Made by a program: the position numbers and the translations under genes. From Chamaea fasciata (Eukaryota; Chordata; Aves; Passeriformes; Sylviidae), in the NCBI GenBank assembly GCA_029207755.1, contig JARCOQ010000016.1, forward strand, positions 12,607,307 through 12,671,306: a stretch of 64,000 bases of DNA. Direction: 5' to 3'. Of this stretch, positions 47,501 through 60,980 are shown one piece after another. A model generated the notes under the pieces. That model was not told where the DNA came from. It searched no databases and was given only the letters and a program-made list of their open reading frames with translations. How positions within the stretch are numbered: position 1 is the first letter of the stretch; each line of letters starts with the position of its first letter.

Positions 47501-48954
47501 CATCGCAGCTGGAAGGCACTGAGGGAGCAGCCAGCTTCCCCCAGCCATGCCTGTGAGGCACAGAGCCCCGCAGGAGCCTGAACTGAGACTCTGCCTTTGC
47601 CCCCTCAGTAAAGCCCCTGAGCCTGACGCCTGCCTGCACTCACCGGCAAGGACACAGAATAGCAGAGTTTGGAGATTCCCTGGAAGATTTTTGGCCCAGA
47701 AATTAGGCAAAGAAATACTCCTGGGCAGCTCTGTGAAATGGATTGAGGTAGAATTTTATTGAGAAAATAGGTAACTGCCTATTTTTTATTCTTAGTTAAT
47801 GACAAATCTTTTTTTTTTCTTTTTTTTTTGCACCTGTATTTATTTTTACTCCACCTATCTTCATTTGCAGTTGCTCTCCAGATTGCAGAACACACCAATG
47901 AGACTTTTGTCACTAGCTTTAGAGGCATGATATTTGCTTCCTACTAAAATGAATGCAAAGATTTAAATATCTTTATAAATACAGGATATAAAGCAGCGTA
48001 GGGATTGTTATTTGAGATACTTTAAACGTCTTTTCATCACCTAATATAACACAAATGCCACCACTTTCTGCAGCATCAGGTAGAAGGCAGAGGTTGGGAC
48101 CACCTCCAGCTCAGTTCTTGGGGACCTTCTCTCCTCTAAAGTCCTGCTGGCACAGAGAATGTCACGGATTGTGGATGCAAGCAGCCCCTTGCTCCCGCTC
48201 ATCTGTGGCACAACACAGTTGACTAATTAATTTTTTTTAAGTATTCAAGATGTGACATATATATGGGATTGAATGCAGATTAGCATCACAATAATCACAA
48301 AGCTTTTGTAGCCTCGAATTTGCCTTTTTGCAGCTGAAGTTCCCTTTAATGTGCAAATGAACGATGCCACCACGTATCTGGAAATAAACAGGCTCATTGT
48401 GATGGTGGCTTGTCACAAACACAGGCATTCAGGGGTATATTAACAGCACACGGTGGGCTGGCAGAGAAATAAAAGATCCATGCCCAACTGCCTGGTGCCA
48501 TATCCTGGCCCATCGCACCGGTGGCATCCTGGAGTGGTGTTGGGAAAATCTTCTTCCCCGCAAATATTCCTGGATTTAAGTTGTTTTCATGAGTTGCAAG
48601 GGCATTTCCGGCCTCGTTATAAAGACAGGGTATGTTTGCTAAACTGAGTCAAAAGAGAGCAAAAGGGACATGAAGTTGTCTCAGAACTTCAAACCCAGCA
48701 AAATCTGAGAGAGAGGTTCAGAAGAGAGATGGCCCTCACAGCAAAATGGAAAAGGGAATGGGGAAACAGGGAAGTGAGCTGGCTGGAGTGTTCAAAACCC
48801 TGACAATAACTGCTCACTAAGGGGGAACAGTATGATTAATCTTTTTCCTTTTTTTTAAAAAAAATAACTTTTTTACCTTTCAATTTTTGGGATCAACTAA
48901 ATCAATTACTCTGAAGTCACTCACAGGCCCCACTTCACACGCAGCAAAAGGACC
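44561..48954. other. Unique DNA, no gene seen
   Basis: Single-copy AT-rich sequence with T-rich runs near 46.80, 47.11, 47.18 and 47.81-47.83 kb. A GC-richer 200 bases near 47.47-47.66 kb is open in both strands but not recognisable. A conserved-looking element at 48.23-48.43 kb is listed separately. Confidence 0.5.
48230..48430. promoter_or_regulatory. Conserved-looking element with SOX-type palindrome
   Basis: CACAAAGCTTTTGT at 48296-48309 is two inverted SOX/HMG cores (ACAAAG and CTTTTGT) back to back. It lies in complex sequence with GCAGATTAGCATCACAATAA and AATGTGCAAATGAACGATGC. Paired inverted HMG sites are the known target of SOX E-group dimers. Enhancer function is inference. Confidence 0.25.
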
Positions 48955-49177
48955 AGCATGTCCTTCAGGAAGAAATCCCTTACTGACTGTGGGAGGCCCT
49001 GGCACAGGGTGCCCAGAGAAGCTGTGGCTGCCCCTGGATCCCTGGAAGTGTCCAAGGCCAGGTTGGACAGGACTTGGAGCAACCTGGGATAGTAGAAGTT
49101 GTCCCTGCTCATGGCAGGGGTGGGACAAGATGAGCTTTAATGTCCCTTCCAACCCAAACCATTGTGGGATTCCTGTG
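48955..49177 (+). mobile_element. CR1 LINE 3' fragment
   Basis: The plus strand runs through the typical CR1 3' series: CTGGCACAGGGTGCCCAGAG, GAAGCTGTGGCTGCCCCTGG ATCC, CCAAGGCCAGGTTGGACAGG, GGGTGGGACAAGATGAGC and TCCCTTCCAACCCAAACC. It ends in a degenerate 8-bp tail (ATTGTGGG ATTCCTGTG). It is 5'-truncated and contains only 3' sequence. The long plus-strand ORF crossing it has no coding meaning. Confidence 0.95.
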
Positions 49178-52100
49178 TTTGGCAAAAAGGGTTGCTCCCG
49201 GGAGCTGTCGGTAAACAAGCACATTCCCAACAGGATCCTCAGTACCAGGGCAGTTAATTGTAGGGTTTGCTTCCCAGTGAGACCCAAAACACAGTTCAGA
49301 AATAGACAGTCCTTTAGAGGGATTTAGGGAGACCAACGCTAAGCTGGTCATCCGTCAAGGAATGCACACAGGATATTTCATGTCAACATCTACGTAAGAT
49401 GTTTCCAAGAATAATGAGCCCACAATATTTTAAAAACAAATCTCACACGTTTTTCTGACAAAATGTTGGTGTTAATTTTCGCAGTTTCAATTGGATTTGG
49501 TACGGTTGGAAATGCAAGGGGAAATCTGCAGTAATCACGATGTGACACTCATTAACACTTTCATAAAATACCCGCTGGATTTGCATAAACTCTGCAAAGA
49601 TTCATTGGTGAGTCTTTAATATGAGATTTCCCTTGGTTTTACTCCACATCCAGCTCCATTTGCCCTCCCTCTCTCCTCTCCCCTGCCAGCGAGAACTGCT
49701 GTAAACAGTTCATAACAAAGCATAATAAAATGTACTGAAAAACTAAAATATACTTGTAATTACCCAAAAGCCTATATAATTGCATATATAATTTCATAAA
49801 CTGCAAATATTTTTCAAGAAATCCTTGTGCAAGGGAGAGAAATACTAATTGGATACAATGGCTTGATAGAGTGGCACTCCAAGTCACTTAATAAATCTGG
49901 AGATGCACAGGCAAGTTCTTTAATGACCTGTGTATAAAACCCATCCATGGCCCAGCTTGCAGACAGCACAGTATTTGCATGCAAAATAGCAGGAAAAGAG
50001 TCTAGGAAAAGGCAGCAGAAGGTTTCTGGTCCTGACACAAAAATTTTAGGCAAATGCCACTATGAAGGGAGACAATTCTTGCTACTCCCAATATCGTAAA
50101 TGTGGCGATAAATTAAAATATAAAAGGAATAAATCTGGGTCATTTAAGTCTTCCTTGAGAGAGACACCCTTCTCAAGAGCCAGTATTTGCCATGAGTTTT
50201 TAGCTGAACTATCTAGGACCTACTGCACTACACTGCATCAACATGGGCAACCACAGCAGACAGTAAAATATATAATGGGAAGTTCACAATGGAAAAAAAA
50301 GAAAATCTTGTTTTTGAATGACTAGGAAAAAAAAAAAAATTACCAGGTCTAAAAATTCTCATGAAAATTCATTCTGCTTCTAAAAATGCTTTTTGGTTAC
50401 ATTTGATTCTAAATAGAAATAATCTACAAATATGGTAAAGAGTTCAGCATTAATACGATAAGTTTAAGCAAATTTAGGATAAAATTTGGAACAAATTTTT
50501 AAATTCAGTTCTGGTCCCTGTCCTAAATTCCTGCAAAGAGACATAAATGACATTTAACTTCTGGTGTGCTACACTCCAGCCCAGCCGTTTCTGTTAGGGC
50601 CTAAGCTTTGAAATGATTTGAACTATGTACCTGTACAGAAGGGCTGCACCAGACAATAGATTATTTCACTTGCTTGCATTTTTGAACAAATTTATTGACT
50701 GAGAGTCTCATTTCATTGCTCCTACTCAACACATCATTATCTCTGATATCCCACAAGCACATGAAAGAATTTTCTAAAGGAAAATACAACCAAAGTGTGA
50801 GGGCCAGGATCCATTCCTGTATTTTATTTCTGGTTAAACTCTCGGGCTCAGATCACCTTTATGTCTTGTTCACTACTGAGTAATGGAAGCAGGCTGGGGA
50901 GAAAAATTAATATAAGTGGTTTTATTTGTCTTGTGGAATCTTTTTAAAGATAAATTAGAACATCAGAACTTGGATATTTTTTTTCTCTGCTGAACAACTG
51001 TGAATTGTGCTGAGGTCACTTGAAGTGTAAATACTCTGAGCACTTTTCATTTGGGTTTTCATTTAAAAAAAAAGTAACCTCAAAGTGGAACAAAATTTTT
51101 TGTTATGGTTTAGTAAGCAGAATTCTCAATCCAATGCTTTAATGCTCCCCAAGCACAACTGATCACAAAGCAACAGCAGATCTTGGTAAGTAAAAACTCA
51201 AAAATTTTTCTCTAACTCAGAATTACCCATTTCCAAGGCTTACCCATCACAAGACTAATTTGTACCCATAAAAAAAGCACAAAACTTGTGAGACAATTTC
51301 AGCAGTCACAACAGCAATGACATCCTCTGTGCCATTCCTCAAAGAATTCTCCTTGTTGGATGCACAAGTGGACTGTCAAAGCAGCAAAGCTTTCCCTGGA
51401 TCAGGACTGCAAGGGTTCCACCCAAAACTGCAGAGCAAGAAAATGAATAAATCAAAAAATAAATAAATCAGAAAGGCCTTACAGGCTTTCAGAGTGTGCT
51501 AATGACATGTGAACTCCCTGACCCTGTGACTCAAGGGGTGGTTATTATTGGACAACCGCTGGGAAAATAAGCTGTTAGAAAACAAGAAGTCTTTACTTTT
51601 ATATCACTAATTCAAATGGCACAATAATGACTCTTTTGAACATGGTTTCTCAAAGCTGTCGTATATTGTTCATGAGAGGCAAGGAAAACAAGTTCTGGTT
51701 TCCCTGTATCAATGGCAGGGATCTCGAAACACATGCATGCTACACTGCCCCTCACAAGAGTAAAACTTCGAGGGAGAACCCCTTTCTGCCTTGCATGGGT
51801 CAGGGATGGTAGGGTGATAAACAAATTTCAGGGTGGAAAACCAGGAATAGGACACTGTGTATTCTGCTGCTTCATAACTCCCTGTGCCTGGGTATAGTGG
51901 GCATTTTATGGTGGCTCAAAGGGATGGGGTGCAAAGAAACTCAGGAATAACTGAATTATGGATAATTTCTATGACTACAAGGTGATTTTTTTGGCACTCA
52001 TACCTGGTTGTCTGCAGCAATTCCATCTAGACAGAACTTGGAAGGTGGGTGCCAGAAACGTGGCCCCAGGGAATCAGTATCAGCATGAATCTCTCCAAAT

Positions 52101-55100
52101 GCAGACAGCATGGAAAAACAGATCAGAAATTCTGAGGGCTGCCAGTCTCTCCTGGACCCAGAGCTGGCACAAGGGGAAGGAGGCTGGGCAGGTGAGTGTT
52201 GGCAAGCACTGGAGCTCCTCCCAGGACTGATGCCGGGGCACACCAAGGTGGGGCTGGGGCAGAAATGCAAGCTCGGGTTTCTCAGGGACAAGCTGGGCCT
52301 TGGAGGCCACTCCCAGAGGCAGAAAATGAAAGCTCATCATTTGTACACTGGGAGCTCTTCAGCCTGATTCTGGAATAAGGACACAAGACAGCACACAGAG
52401 TTAGAGCTGGCACTGAAGGGAACTCAAGATTCCAAAGGAGGAAACAAGGAATTCCACTTTGACCATAATATTATGGCCACATCTCTGCTCCAAACACCAT
52501 CTTCCACCAAACATGCTTTTCCAGAGACCAGGCATCCTTCTGAAAGCACACGAAAGGTCAGCACTGCTATTCCATTCCAGTATCATTGCGTTTCCCCTCC
52601 TGATCTCAGAATTATAGTTCCTATCAAATGTCAGCGCTCCCAGTATGTTCTGAGGTTCCCAGAATTTCACGACCATTGCTGCCCTCTCTTCTCTTTAGGA
52701 AAACCCTCAATCCTCCCATTCAGAAGATAAACTGAAAGGCTGTAGACCACTAGCAAGTGATAATTTTACCTGGAAACAAAACAACATTAACACTCTATGT
52801 GAATGTGTGAACAACACGTAAGGAAAACAGGGAAAGTTCAAGACACCAGGCAAGGCAACAGATTCCACACTTACTTCAACTGAAAAAATAATTAATTTGT
52901 CGATATAAAAATTTGAAAGAAAATTACAGTAATAATAAAACTGCAAGTCAACTTTTTACTGCACTGCAATAAAAATATTACTCAAAGCTTCAGTATGTCA
53001 TATCTCATTCTAGTGGAAAGTTCAAAAGAAAGAACTAAAATATTTAGGAGGTTATCTTTTTAGATATATGTATTTGTGATATATCTTTATTTTTATATTT
53101 CTCGGCGTAAACATCACAGAAACGTTCCCAAACTAATACATTTGCTGAGACTTTTAAAAGAAATTCAATTCACCATTATTCCAAAACAAGTGATCCAAAT
53201 TAGCCTCCAAGCCTCAGTGATGCTCAGCTGAAAGTCTGCTGCACTCAGTAAACGTTATTTATATATTTGTACCTACTTATATTTAATAATCTTAACAGAT
53301 GAGCAAGTACAACGTGATTGTGATTATTTAGAAAACATTAAAGGACCAGAGATGTTTTTGAATTGTAGCGCCAGGAACAATGGTCAGGAATATTTTGTAG
53401 AGAAGTTGTTCAGAGCAGTTGTTTACAACAGGCTGGAAGGCTCTGACTGCCAGGGCTGTGACAATAAAGTGCCATCACCTTTTAATAAAGTGGAAAGAGT
53501 AAGGCTCAATTTACAATAGAAAAGAAAATTTCCTGCATTCTTGTGAATTCTCACACATCATGAAGTCTTTTTTGTATTATTCAAAGAGCTGTGGGGTGTG
53601 AGTGATTTCACTAATTGAACTCAAAGTCAGAGCAGGATGATTTTTGGAACATCACTTAAAGATTCTCCTATTTTTATTAACTTCCACACCTAGAGAAATG
53701 AGTGACCATCACATCACCTCTGCTCTGGCAGTTTTATTATTTCATGCCAACTTCACACAGTGACTTCAGCTGCTCCTCATGCCACAAATGCCTTCCAAGT
53801 GTCACATCTGCTCTGCAGATTTCCCAACACAGCCCTCCTAAGACTTTTAAATGGCTGCTCCATCTACATCCTTAGAACTTACCAATATTTCAAGAGAACA
53901 CAAAATTCCGTATTTGTTTACATTTTTATAACTACACATCACCCCAAGCAAATAAACTGTGTTTTCTAACATGTGGAGTTATGCAATATTTATTGAAATT
54001 GTAGAATTCATACTGTTATTATGAGAGCATGGAACAACAAATGTAAAATTAAAACTCATCGTTACCTTGAAATCTGGCATGAAACCTGAAACTAAATTAA
54101 ATCTTATCTAAATGCCAAAACCAAGGAGAAGGAAAACACCACCAAAAGGAAAACTTCTTCCTATATTCTCGTTGCTATTTCCTATTCAATTTGTTTGCAT
54201 ATTTGCAAACAGAAGACCAAAAAAAGATACCTGAACAGTCAGAACTGAATCAGCTGGAACGGTAAGAGGCTGGCATGTGGATGAAGGGAGACATCTTTCC
54301 ATCCAAGACTTTGAAAAGAGTCTAAATCTGCTGCAGATCCAGACTTGGAGAGCTGTTGAGAATACAGCAAGATTTAATTCTCCGGATGAGTCTTATACCA
54401 CGCACTGATCAAGACCAATAAAATTACACAACATGGGGTAAGTTTTACCATATCCAAGGGGATATGGAATCATTTGCCCGGGCACAGCTCAGTAACAGCT
54501 GAACTACTGCCCCTCCACCTGCACACAGAGGCAGAAATGCAGACAGCTACAACTGCAAGCAGATTTTAGGATTTCTATGTGAAAAATCCATTGAAACAAG
54601 AGGAGAAGTTTGCACAGCTTTTCATTAGTGAAACTGACAACAGAAGTTCAATGAAGAATCAAACCACGTTATTTTTCTTGCAAAATGGGACAGGATGTCA
54701 TCTGATTCAAATCTGCTGCTCCCATGATTTGGTCATTAGAACAAGGATTCACCATTCCAGGCATCTTTGTACACAGTTCTGGGCCCATATCAAAGAAGCC
54801 AATCTACCACGTGGAGCACTGGAAGTCAAGTTTTCCCAGGAAAGACATTTTCATTTCTGCCAATTCTACCATATAAATCTTCAAATAATAATAACCTCAA
54901 TAAATTTAATGCAGCTGGAAATGACTCAGACGAGCAGGAATGGCAGGCCTTGAATGCAGAATGACTGACAGGCCAAGGAAAGGAGAGGACAATTGGAATG
55001 ACAGCCCAAGCCACAGTGTAAATCATCACTGAACTATCTGAGAGCTCTGCAGGATGCCACCAGAGATGGTTGTTGGGCTGCAAAGAGTAGGGTTGGAAAA

Positions 55101-57037
55101 TAATTGCCCAAAGACTGAAGAACACAGACCAGACAAAGACCTGAACAGACTAAAGAAAATAAGAATGGAGATAGGAAGGCCAACTACAAGCTCACTGACT
55201 AATCCCAAAAGGAGCCAAAGCACCAGGAGCACCAGCACGGGTGAGGAGCAGGCAAACACTGCTCCTGTTGTGGAATCCCAGGAGATGAGGGGTCAGGTGT
55301 GTCCCAAGCACTGAGAGCTGGGTGCTCCAGGGGCCAGCCAAGGGCTGCTGGCAGGAACAAGATGTGGGATAAGCTCATCTCTCATAATCTGAAAGGCTGT
55401 CAAACAAAGTTCTCTTGCTGCCTGCACCATGGAAAATCAGTCTTTACAAAAACTTCTATAGGATGTGGGCTCTGCCTAAACATATCAGGAAGGAAATGTG
55501 TGCAGTAAAACCTGCGAGCTTCTCCCTGCAGACACAGCCCCGCACTTCAGCCCAGCCCTTCTGCTGAAGGTCTTACTACAGGTCTTTCAGTTAAGTGAAA
55601 TATAAATTGGTAACTGTTGTTGATACTAATTTCTTAGACACTTATAACTAAATTATCCACTAGAGAGCACAGCAACATTTTCAAACACATTCTGCTTATG
55701 CCTGCAAAGTGCCAAGTGAGGTCCTTGTGGCACTCAAAGTCACTCTCTACACAAGAAATATGCTAAACAATCTGCCATGCACAGCAGAGATAAGGAATGG
55801 ACTCAATACAAGGCTTGAACGAGAAAAGGTCAACAGACCGTGAACTTTTAATGAACAAATTTCAGCTGCTCCCAGCCTGGTGTGCAGTTCTTGGACATCA
55901 CTGATGAAATAACTTCTTCTGCATTGTACACTTTTGTGTATAAATATATAACAACGTACAACAGAAGGAGAAAATACATCCTTCCGTCCTGCAGGAGAAA
56001 GCCGGAGCAGCACAGCTCATCAGCATTCTGGGCAAGAGCTGCTCTGCTTCCTGGGCTCCAATATATTCTGGTGATGTCATGACATTTTTACTTTCCATTA
56101 AAGAAAGCCTTTCATCATTTACTAGTTCCCATTTTAATGATCACCCTGAAAATTGATCTATTGTTTAAGAAAGTAAATAAAATATTCTTCAGTTTTGCTG
56201 TATTTTACAGTTGCTGAGAACAAAAAGAGTATCATCCATAAAAAGTAGTCTTGAATTTCTGCTTTAAAATATTGTTTAAAACTGCTGTATTCCCACAGGC
56301 CTTCATCAATACATTGACAAGGATGCATGCAGAAATCTGAATTGCACATCTCAGAGCCACAGGGAGACAAATTAACTCTACCAGAGATCTTTGCTAAATA
56401 TGTTTTTCTTCCTTTTCCCACAAACCATTTGAGTCAATCATTGCTGTAAAAAGATTAATAGCATAGGGCATCTTGTATTCCCAGAAAAACATAGAACTTG
56501 GCATATCTAGTCAAATATGTTCAGAAGTGGATAGATGCAGACACTGAAAAAAAAAAAAAAAAAGTCATTGAAGGTATTTAAGTCTGAAATAAGCCACATG
56601 CAAGAGAAATCTTGTCCTAAACAGCATCAGTTACTGCTTTATAATCTGGAGAAGAGGGGGTTTATGGAGATTTCTCATTTATGTTGGGCCCCCCATGAAT
56701 AGAAATATTTAAATAGAAATAAAATAGAAATTTTAAAGCTGACAGCTACTACAGCATGCAAAGAGAAGTTCTAGGAAAGCATGCACCCTCCATGGGAGTT
56801 GCAGGCAGCACAGCCAGCTGGGAGGATGGCAAATCACTTGACAGCCATTACTGCAAACAAAGAGGAACAAATAGCAAGGTGCAGAAAATCCAAGTCAGCA
56901 AGAAGGGGTGAACACAAACCACGGCAAAGTTGTTTCATGAGTACAAAGGCTAACCTGGATTTTCAGAGCTCAGCTTCACAGGGTGTGGAAATATTGCATA
57001 ATACAGATTATGGAAGTGCTACATGCAACATATTCAC
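49178..57037. other. Unique AT-rich DNA, no gene seen
   Basis: No exon, RNA gene or clear transposon. The stretch 49.45-49.62 kb looks complex and carries the octamer ATTTGCAT at 49579-49586. An A-run lies at 56.55 kb. ORFs up to 124 codons at 54.6-55.0 kb are not similar to anything I know. Confidence 0.5.
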
Positions 57038-57325
57038 CATAGAATGGCTTGGGTCAAAAAGGACCTTAAAACTCATCTTGTTCCATCTCCCTGCCCTGGG
57101 CAGGGACATCTTCCATCATCCCAGGCTGCTCCAAGCCCCATCCAGCCTGGCCTTGGGCACTTCCAGGGATCCAGGGGCAGCCACAGCTTCTCCGGGCACC
57201 CTGTGCCAGGGGCTGCCCACCCTCACAGGGAACAATTCCTTCCCAATATCCAACCTAAACCTCCTTCAGTTTCAGGCCACTCCCCTTTGTCCTATCAGCA
57301 CCTGGCCTCATGAAAAGTCCCTGTC
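57038..57325 (-). mobile_element. CR1 LINE 3' fragment
   Basis: Read on the minus strand, it has the CR1 3' order: AACAAAGGGGAGTGGCC-like sequence, GGTTTAGGTTGGATATTGG, GTGGGCAGCCCCTGGCACAG GGTGCCCGGAGAAG, CCAAGGCCAGGCTGGATGGG, and a 3' end CCAAGCCATTCTATGG with a single 8-bp tail unit. It is the same subfamily type as the copy at 48.96-49.18 kb, in the opposite orientation, and retains about 60 more bases at its 5' side. The 213-codon plus-strand ORF that overlaps it is antisense to the element. Confidence 0.93.
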
Positions 57326-58531
57326 CAAACACTCAGTGCTATTTCTTTGGGGTTACTCTGGTCCACTTATCATTTTCTTCAATCCTACCAGTTTAAAATC
57401 ACCATCACTGCAGTTTTCATAATAGGCATTGTTACATGTTTGTACATTTGAGGAAAAACAAACAAAACCCCACAAAAACAAACAAACAAACAAACCCCAC
57501 CAAAAATAAAACCCCACACCTAAAAATAGAAAGAAGAAATATTATTGGGTTTTCTCAGTGTAATCTACAATTCTGGGTAACTCCTGGCACAAGTGGGTTA
57601 ACCAGTTCACCAAACCCTCCTCGACACTGAGAAATGTATTTCAATGTTGATAGGTCTGATTTCCTCTTTCTGCCTTTCAAATCACACCAATGGGGTCCAA
57701 GTCAGAGCGGGAGGTGTCGGGGGTGGGTGTCTAAAATGTCTTAATTGGCAACACCCAGCACAATAAGGCAAGAAAATGACAGCAGCAGCCAGATCCTGCC
57801 TAGAGAGCAGGTCTGTGACACAGGCAGAGTCTGTGTCTGCTTCAGCAAAAATGTTGAGCCTTTTCTGATGATTTCCAGCCCCCCAGTAAAACAGTTTCTC
57901 TGCAGCATAAAGAGTCCAGGTCTTGAGAGCAGAGCTGCTTTGAAGGGGGGAAGATTTCCTGGCTGGAGATGAAGTGCTGACCCGTGGCTATTAGAGCTGC
58001 AGCTCCTTCACCTGTGTGGTTTTCATGAGTGTTTTGGCCCTGCAAGAGCTGATGAGCAGTTTAACATCCTGCTGGGAAAATAATAGCTTCTACATCCATG
58101 TGTGGACCATTTCAATTCATCTGGGGGAGGAGAGCCTCTGTAGGTGCAAAGGCTCACACGAAATGTATACTTTTAATAAAGCATTTAGAGGCAAAAAAGA
58201 ATTATATTGACTTTCCATCTCAGTTAAAGACAGTCTCATGCTGGAAAAAAAAAATTTGTTCATGTTGGACAAATGCTGAAGCTGATGGGCCTAAGGCTTC
58301 TGTGTGCAGTGTGCCACACACTTCTAAGCGGGTTTATCTTTTTAAAAGGTGTTTTGCTTTTGTTTAAATTACTGATTTTTAAATTTGACAGAAGTCACTC
58401 AAAAGACTGTTATTTTCAAACAGCATTACCACAATGAAAATTAAAATAAATCTAGACTAAAGCAGGAATTGTATTATTCAGAAAAATTCTGCACCTCTGG
58501 TTTGAGTAGATCGTACAAACCACACAAAATC
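57326..58531. other. Unique DNA with A/C-rich simple sequence
   Basis: No gene recognised. A stretch at 57.45-57.53 kb is a mixture of CAAA and ACCCC units, low complexity. Confidence 0.5.
57452..57528. repeat. (CAAA)n / A-C-rich low-complexity sequence
   Basis: Runs of CAAA (up to four in tandem) alternate with ACCCC blocks. It is simple sequence without coding meaning. Confidence 0.85.
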
Positions 58532-59118
58532 AGTGGGGTTTAGGGTCACTCAGTGAGGTTTGGGATCACACAGAGAGGTTTGGGGGCACACGGGGAGGTT
58601 TGGGGTCACAGTGGGGTTTGGAGGCACACTGAGGTTTGGGGGCACACAGGGAGGTTTGGGGCACACGGGGAGGTTTGGGGTCACTCAGTGAGGTTTGGGG
58701 GTACACAGTGGGGTTTGGGATCAGACAGGGAGGTTTGGGGACACTCAGTGAGGTTTGGGACACACAGGGAGGTTTGGGGACACTCAGTGAGGTTTGGGGG
58801 TACACAGTGGGGTTTGGGATCAGACAGGGAGGTTTGGGGTCACTCAGTGAGGTTTGGGACACACAGGGAGGTTTGGGGACACTCAGTGAGGTTTGGGGGT
58901 ACACAGTGGGGTTTGGGACACACAGGGAGGTTTGGGGACACTCAGTGAGGTTTGGGGGTACACAGTGGGGTTTGGGACACACAGGGAGGTTTGGGGACAC
59001 TCAGTGAGGTTTGGGGGTACACAGTGGGGTTTGGGATCAGACAGGGAGGTTTGGGGACACTCAGTGAGGTTTGGGGGTACACAGTGGGGTTTGGGATCAG
59101 ACAGGGAGGTTTGGGGTC
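58532..59118 (+). repeat. G-rich minisatellite, 20-bp monomer, 59-60-bp higher-order unit
   Basis: Roughly 29 monomers contain GGTTTGGG, spaced 20 bp apart in the regular right half. Three monomer types alternate (TGAGGTTTGGGGGTACACAG, TGGGGTTTGGGATCAGACAG, GGAGGTTTGGGGACACTCAG), giving a 59-60-bp higher-order repeat. The left half is less regular. TTTGGGG runs and frequent GGGG favour G-quadruplexes on the plus strand. The ORFs of up to 158 codons on both strands are repeat shadows. Confidence 0.97.
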
Positions 59119-60841
59119 ACCCTGCACACCCTGGGGCTGCTGGTTCTCTGTGCTGGAGCTGAGCTCACCCAGAGCTGTGGTTCTAACTGCACGTGGTGCA
59201 GGGCACAGCTGTGCAGGAAAATCCCAAATCTGTCCCTCAGCCCCGCGAGCACGAACTCCGGGCAGCAGAGTGAAGCCTGCTCTGCTGCAGCGCCCCAACA
59301 GGTGACAGAACTGTTCTACAGAAAGGTCAGGGCTGTGCCCCAGCAGAGCTGGCCTGTCAAGGACAATGACACAAATCAGAGCACCAGCAATGGGGTGCAA
59401 AATTACTGCAGCTCCCAAATTCTCTGCTGAGAATCCCAGGAGAGGTCATTCATCAAAGAAACTCCTGCATCTTGTAAAGACAACAATGCTGTCTTAACAT
59501 AATCACATTTTTTTTTTAATAAGAGCTCAGCTCATCAATACACAAAATTTCTTTTTTTAGGAATTAATTTAATATGGGCTCCTTCACAAGCTCCAGATTA
59601 TCCATCTTGGGTTTTTTTGGAAGGGAAACAGGAGACTCATTTCTCTGACAAACTGAAAGATAATTTTTATCTTAAGCTTTCCACAAATACCACTTTTGTG
59701 TAAACTGAGAAAAGCACATGTACAGTATCATTTAGCAAAATTAACAGAATTATTTTTACATTGATGACACTAAAATAAACTCAAAATACACATAAGAATA
59801 AGGCTCCTTTTTTATCTTCTGTCTACACACCCAATAAAGTGGTTCTCTGCATACATTTCATATAAAGCTTGACAGAAAACTCAGGCAGCCCTAGATCTGG
59901 CTATATTTCACAGTTAAAGTGTTTTTAATTAAGAATTCATGAAGAATTGAAATGTATGTGCTTCAACATCACACCAGCGAGTTCCAAAGCAACAACATAT
60001 ATGGTAAAAGCAACAGGATACCCCAAAGAGCCCAAATCAGCAGCCATATGGTCCTAGACACACATTCCATCTGCTGTAAGATAGAATTAGAAGATTATTC
60101 TATCCATTATTGTATTTTTCAAACCAGAATCGAGAATGGCACAGTAGAAGGCTGGTATTTCACTAATGCTGTTCAAATTCTGCCCCAGTGTAGTGTTTCA
60201 ATGAGCAGCACAGAAATTTAACCTTGTCACAAATTGTCTCCTTCCTTCAAGATGTTGAAAGGGGAGGTGGGAAAGCAAGGAGAGGATTAAAAAAAAATAG
60301 GGGGAAAAAATGAAGAGATATATATAGATACATCTTGTGGATAAAAGCACCTAATCCCAGTTTAGCTCGCACACAATAACTCTTCTCAAAGAGCAAGGAG
60401 AGGGGAGGTAATTTCCCAGGGAGGTCTCCCGGGGTGACAGAATCTATGGATTCCATTAAGTGCAGACAGCTGTGGAGCCCATCCATCTGCCCTGGCAGCC
60501 CGGGGATGGCACAGGGGACACCAGCTCAGGGGCTCCCTGGACACCGCTGGGAGTCAGGACGAGGAGTCCTGCTCCCAGGATTATTGGGAAAGGCTGAGAG
60601 TGCCCACTGGGCTGGCTGGGAGGGGAGCTTAGGCACAGGAAAACACCAGCAGTGCTGAGCTGAAATTCTTTCATCAAACACCTCAGGCAGGGCCTGTGGC
60701 TGCCCCAGCACTGGGAGCTGCCCTGGGCAGAGAGTGGATTTCCTGGCTGTGCTCCAGGACGGGGACAAGGCAGGGATGTCACACACTGCTGACTCAGCAG
60801 TGGCTGCTGTGGCCCCACAGAGCCAGACACAGAGCCCCAGT
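59119..60841. other. Unique DNA, no gene seen
   Basis: No gene or transposon recognised. From about 60.42 kb GC content rises and several frames are open on both strands, without recognisable domains or splice-site pairs. Confidence 0.5.
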
Positions 60842-60980
60842 GTCACCCTGGGCTCAGGGACAAGTCACCCCTGGCTCAGGGACAAGTCATCCCTGGCTCA
60901 GAGAAACGTCATCCCTGGCTCAGGGACATGCAGGGACATCCAGAGCCACAGTGTCACCCCTGGCTCAGGGCCATGCAGGG
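60842..60980. repeat. Minisatellite, ~22-bp unit, about 5-6 copies
   Basis: Copies of GGCTCAGGGACAAGTCACCC CT, some with GAAACGT or CATGCAGGG variants and one larger insertion, then a final GGCTCAGGGCCATGCAGGG. The frames open across it are repeat shadows. Confidence 0.88.

Noticed and set aside
48887..49327. 146-codon ORF and its minus-strand partner
   Set aside because: Both cross a CR1 3' non-coding region.
56781..57422. 213-codon plus-strand ORF
   Set aside because: Its right half is antisense to a CR1 fragment and the left half resembles nothing known.
58532..59118. Interstitial telomeric sequence
   Set aside because: The vertebrate TTAGGG repeat is absent; TTTGGGG occurs only within a 20-bp minisatellite monomer.
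58553..59418. Open frames of 89-158 codons across the G-rich array
   Set aside because: The repeat lacks stop codons; there is no start context, splice-site pair or family resemblance.
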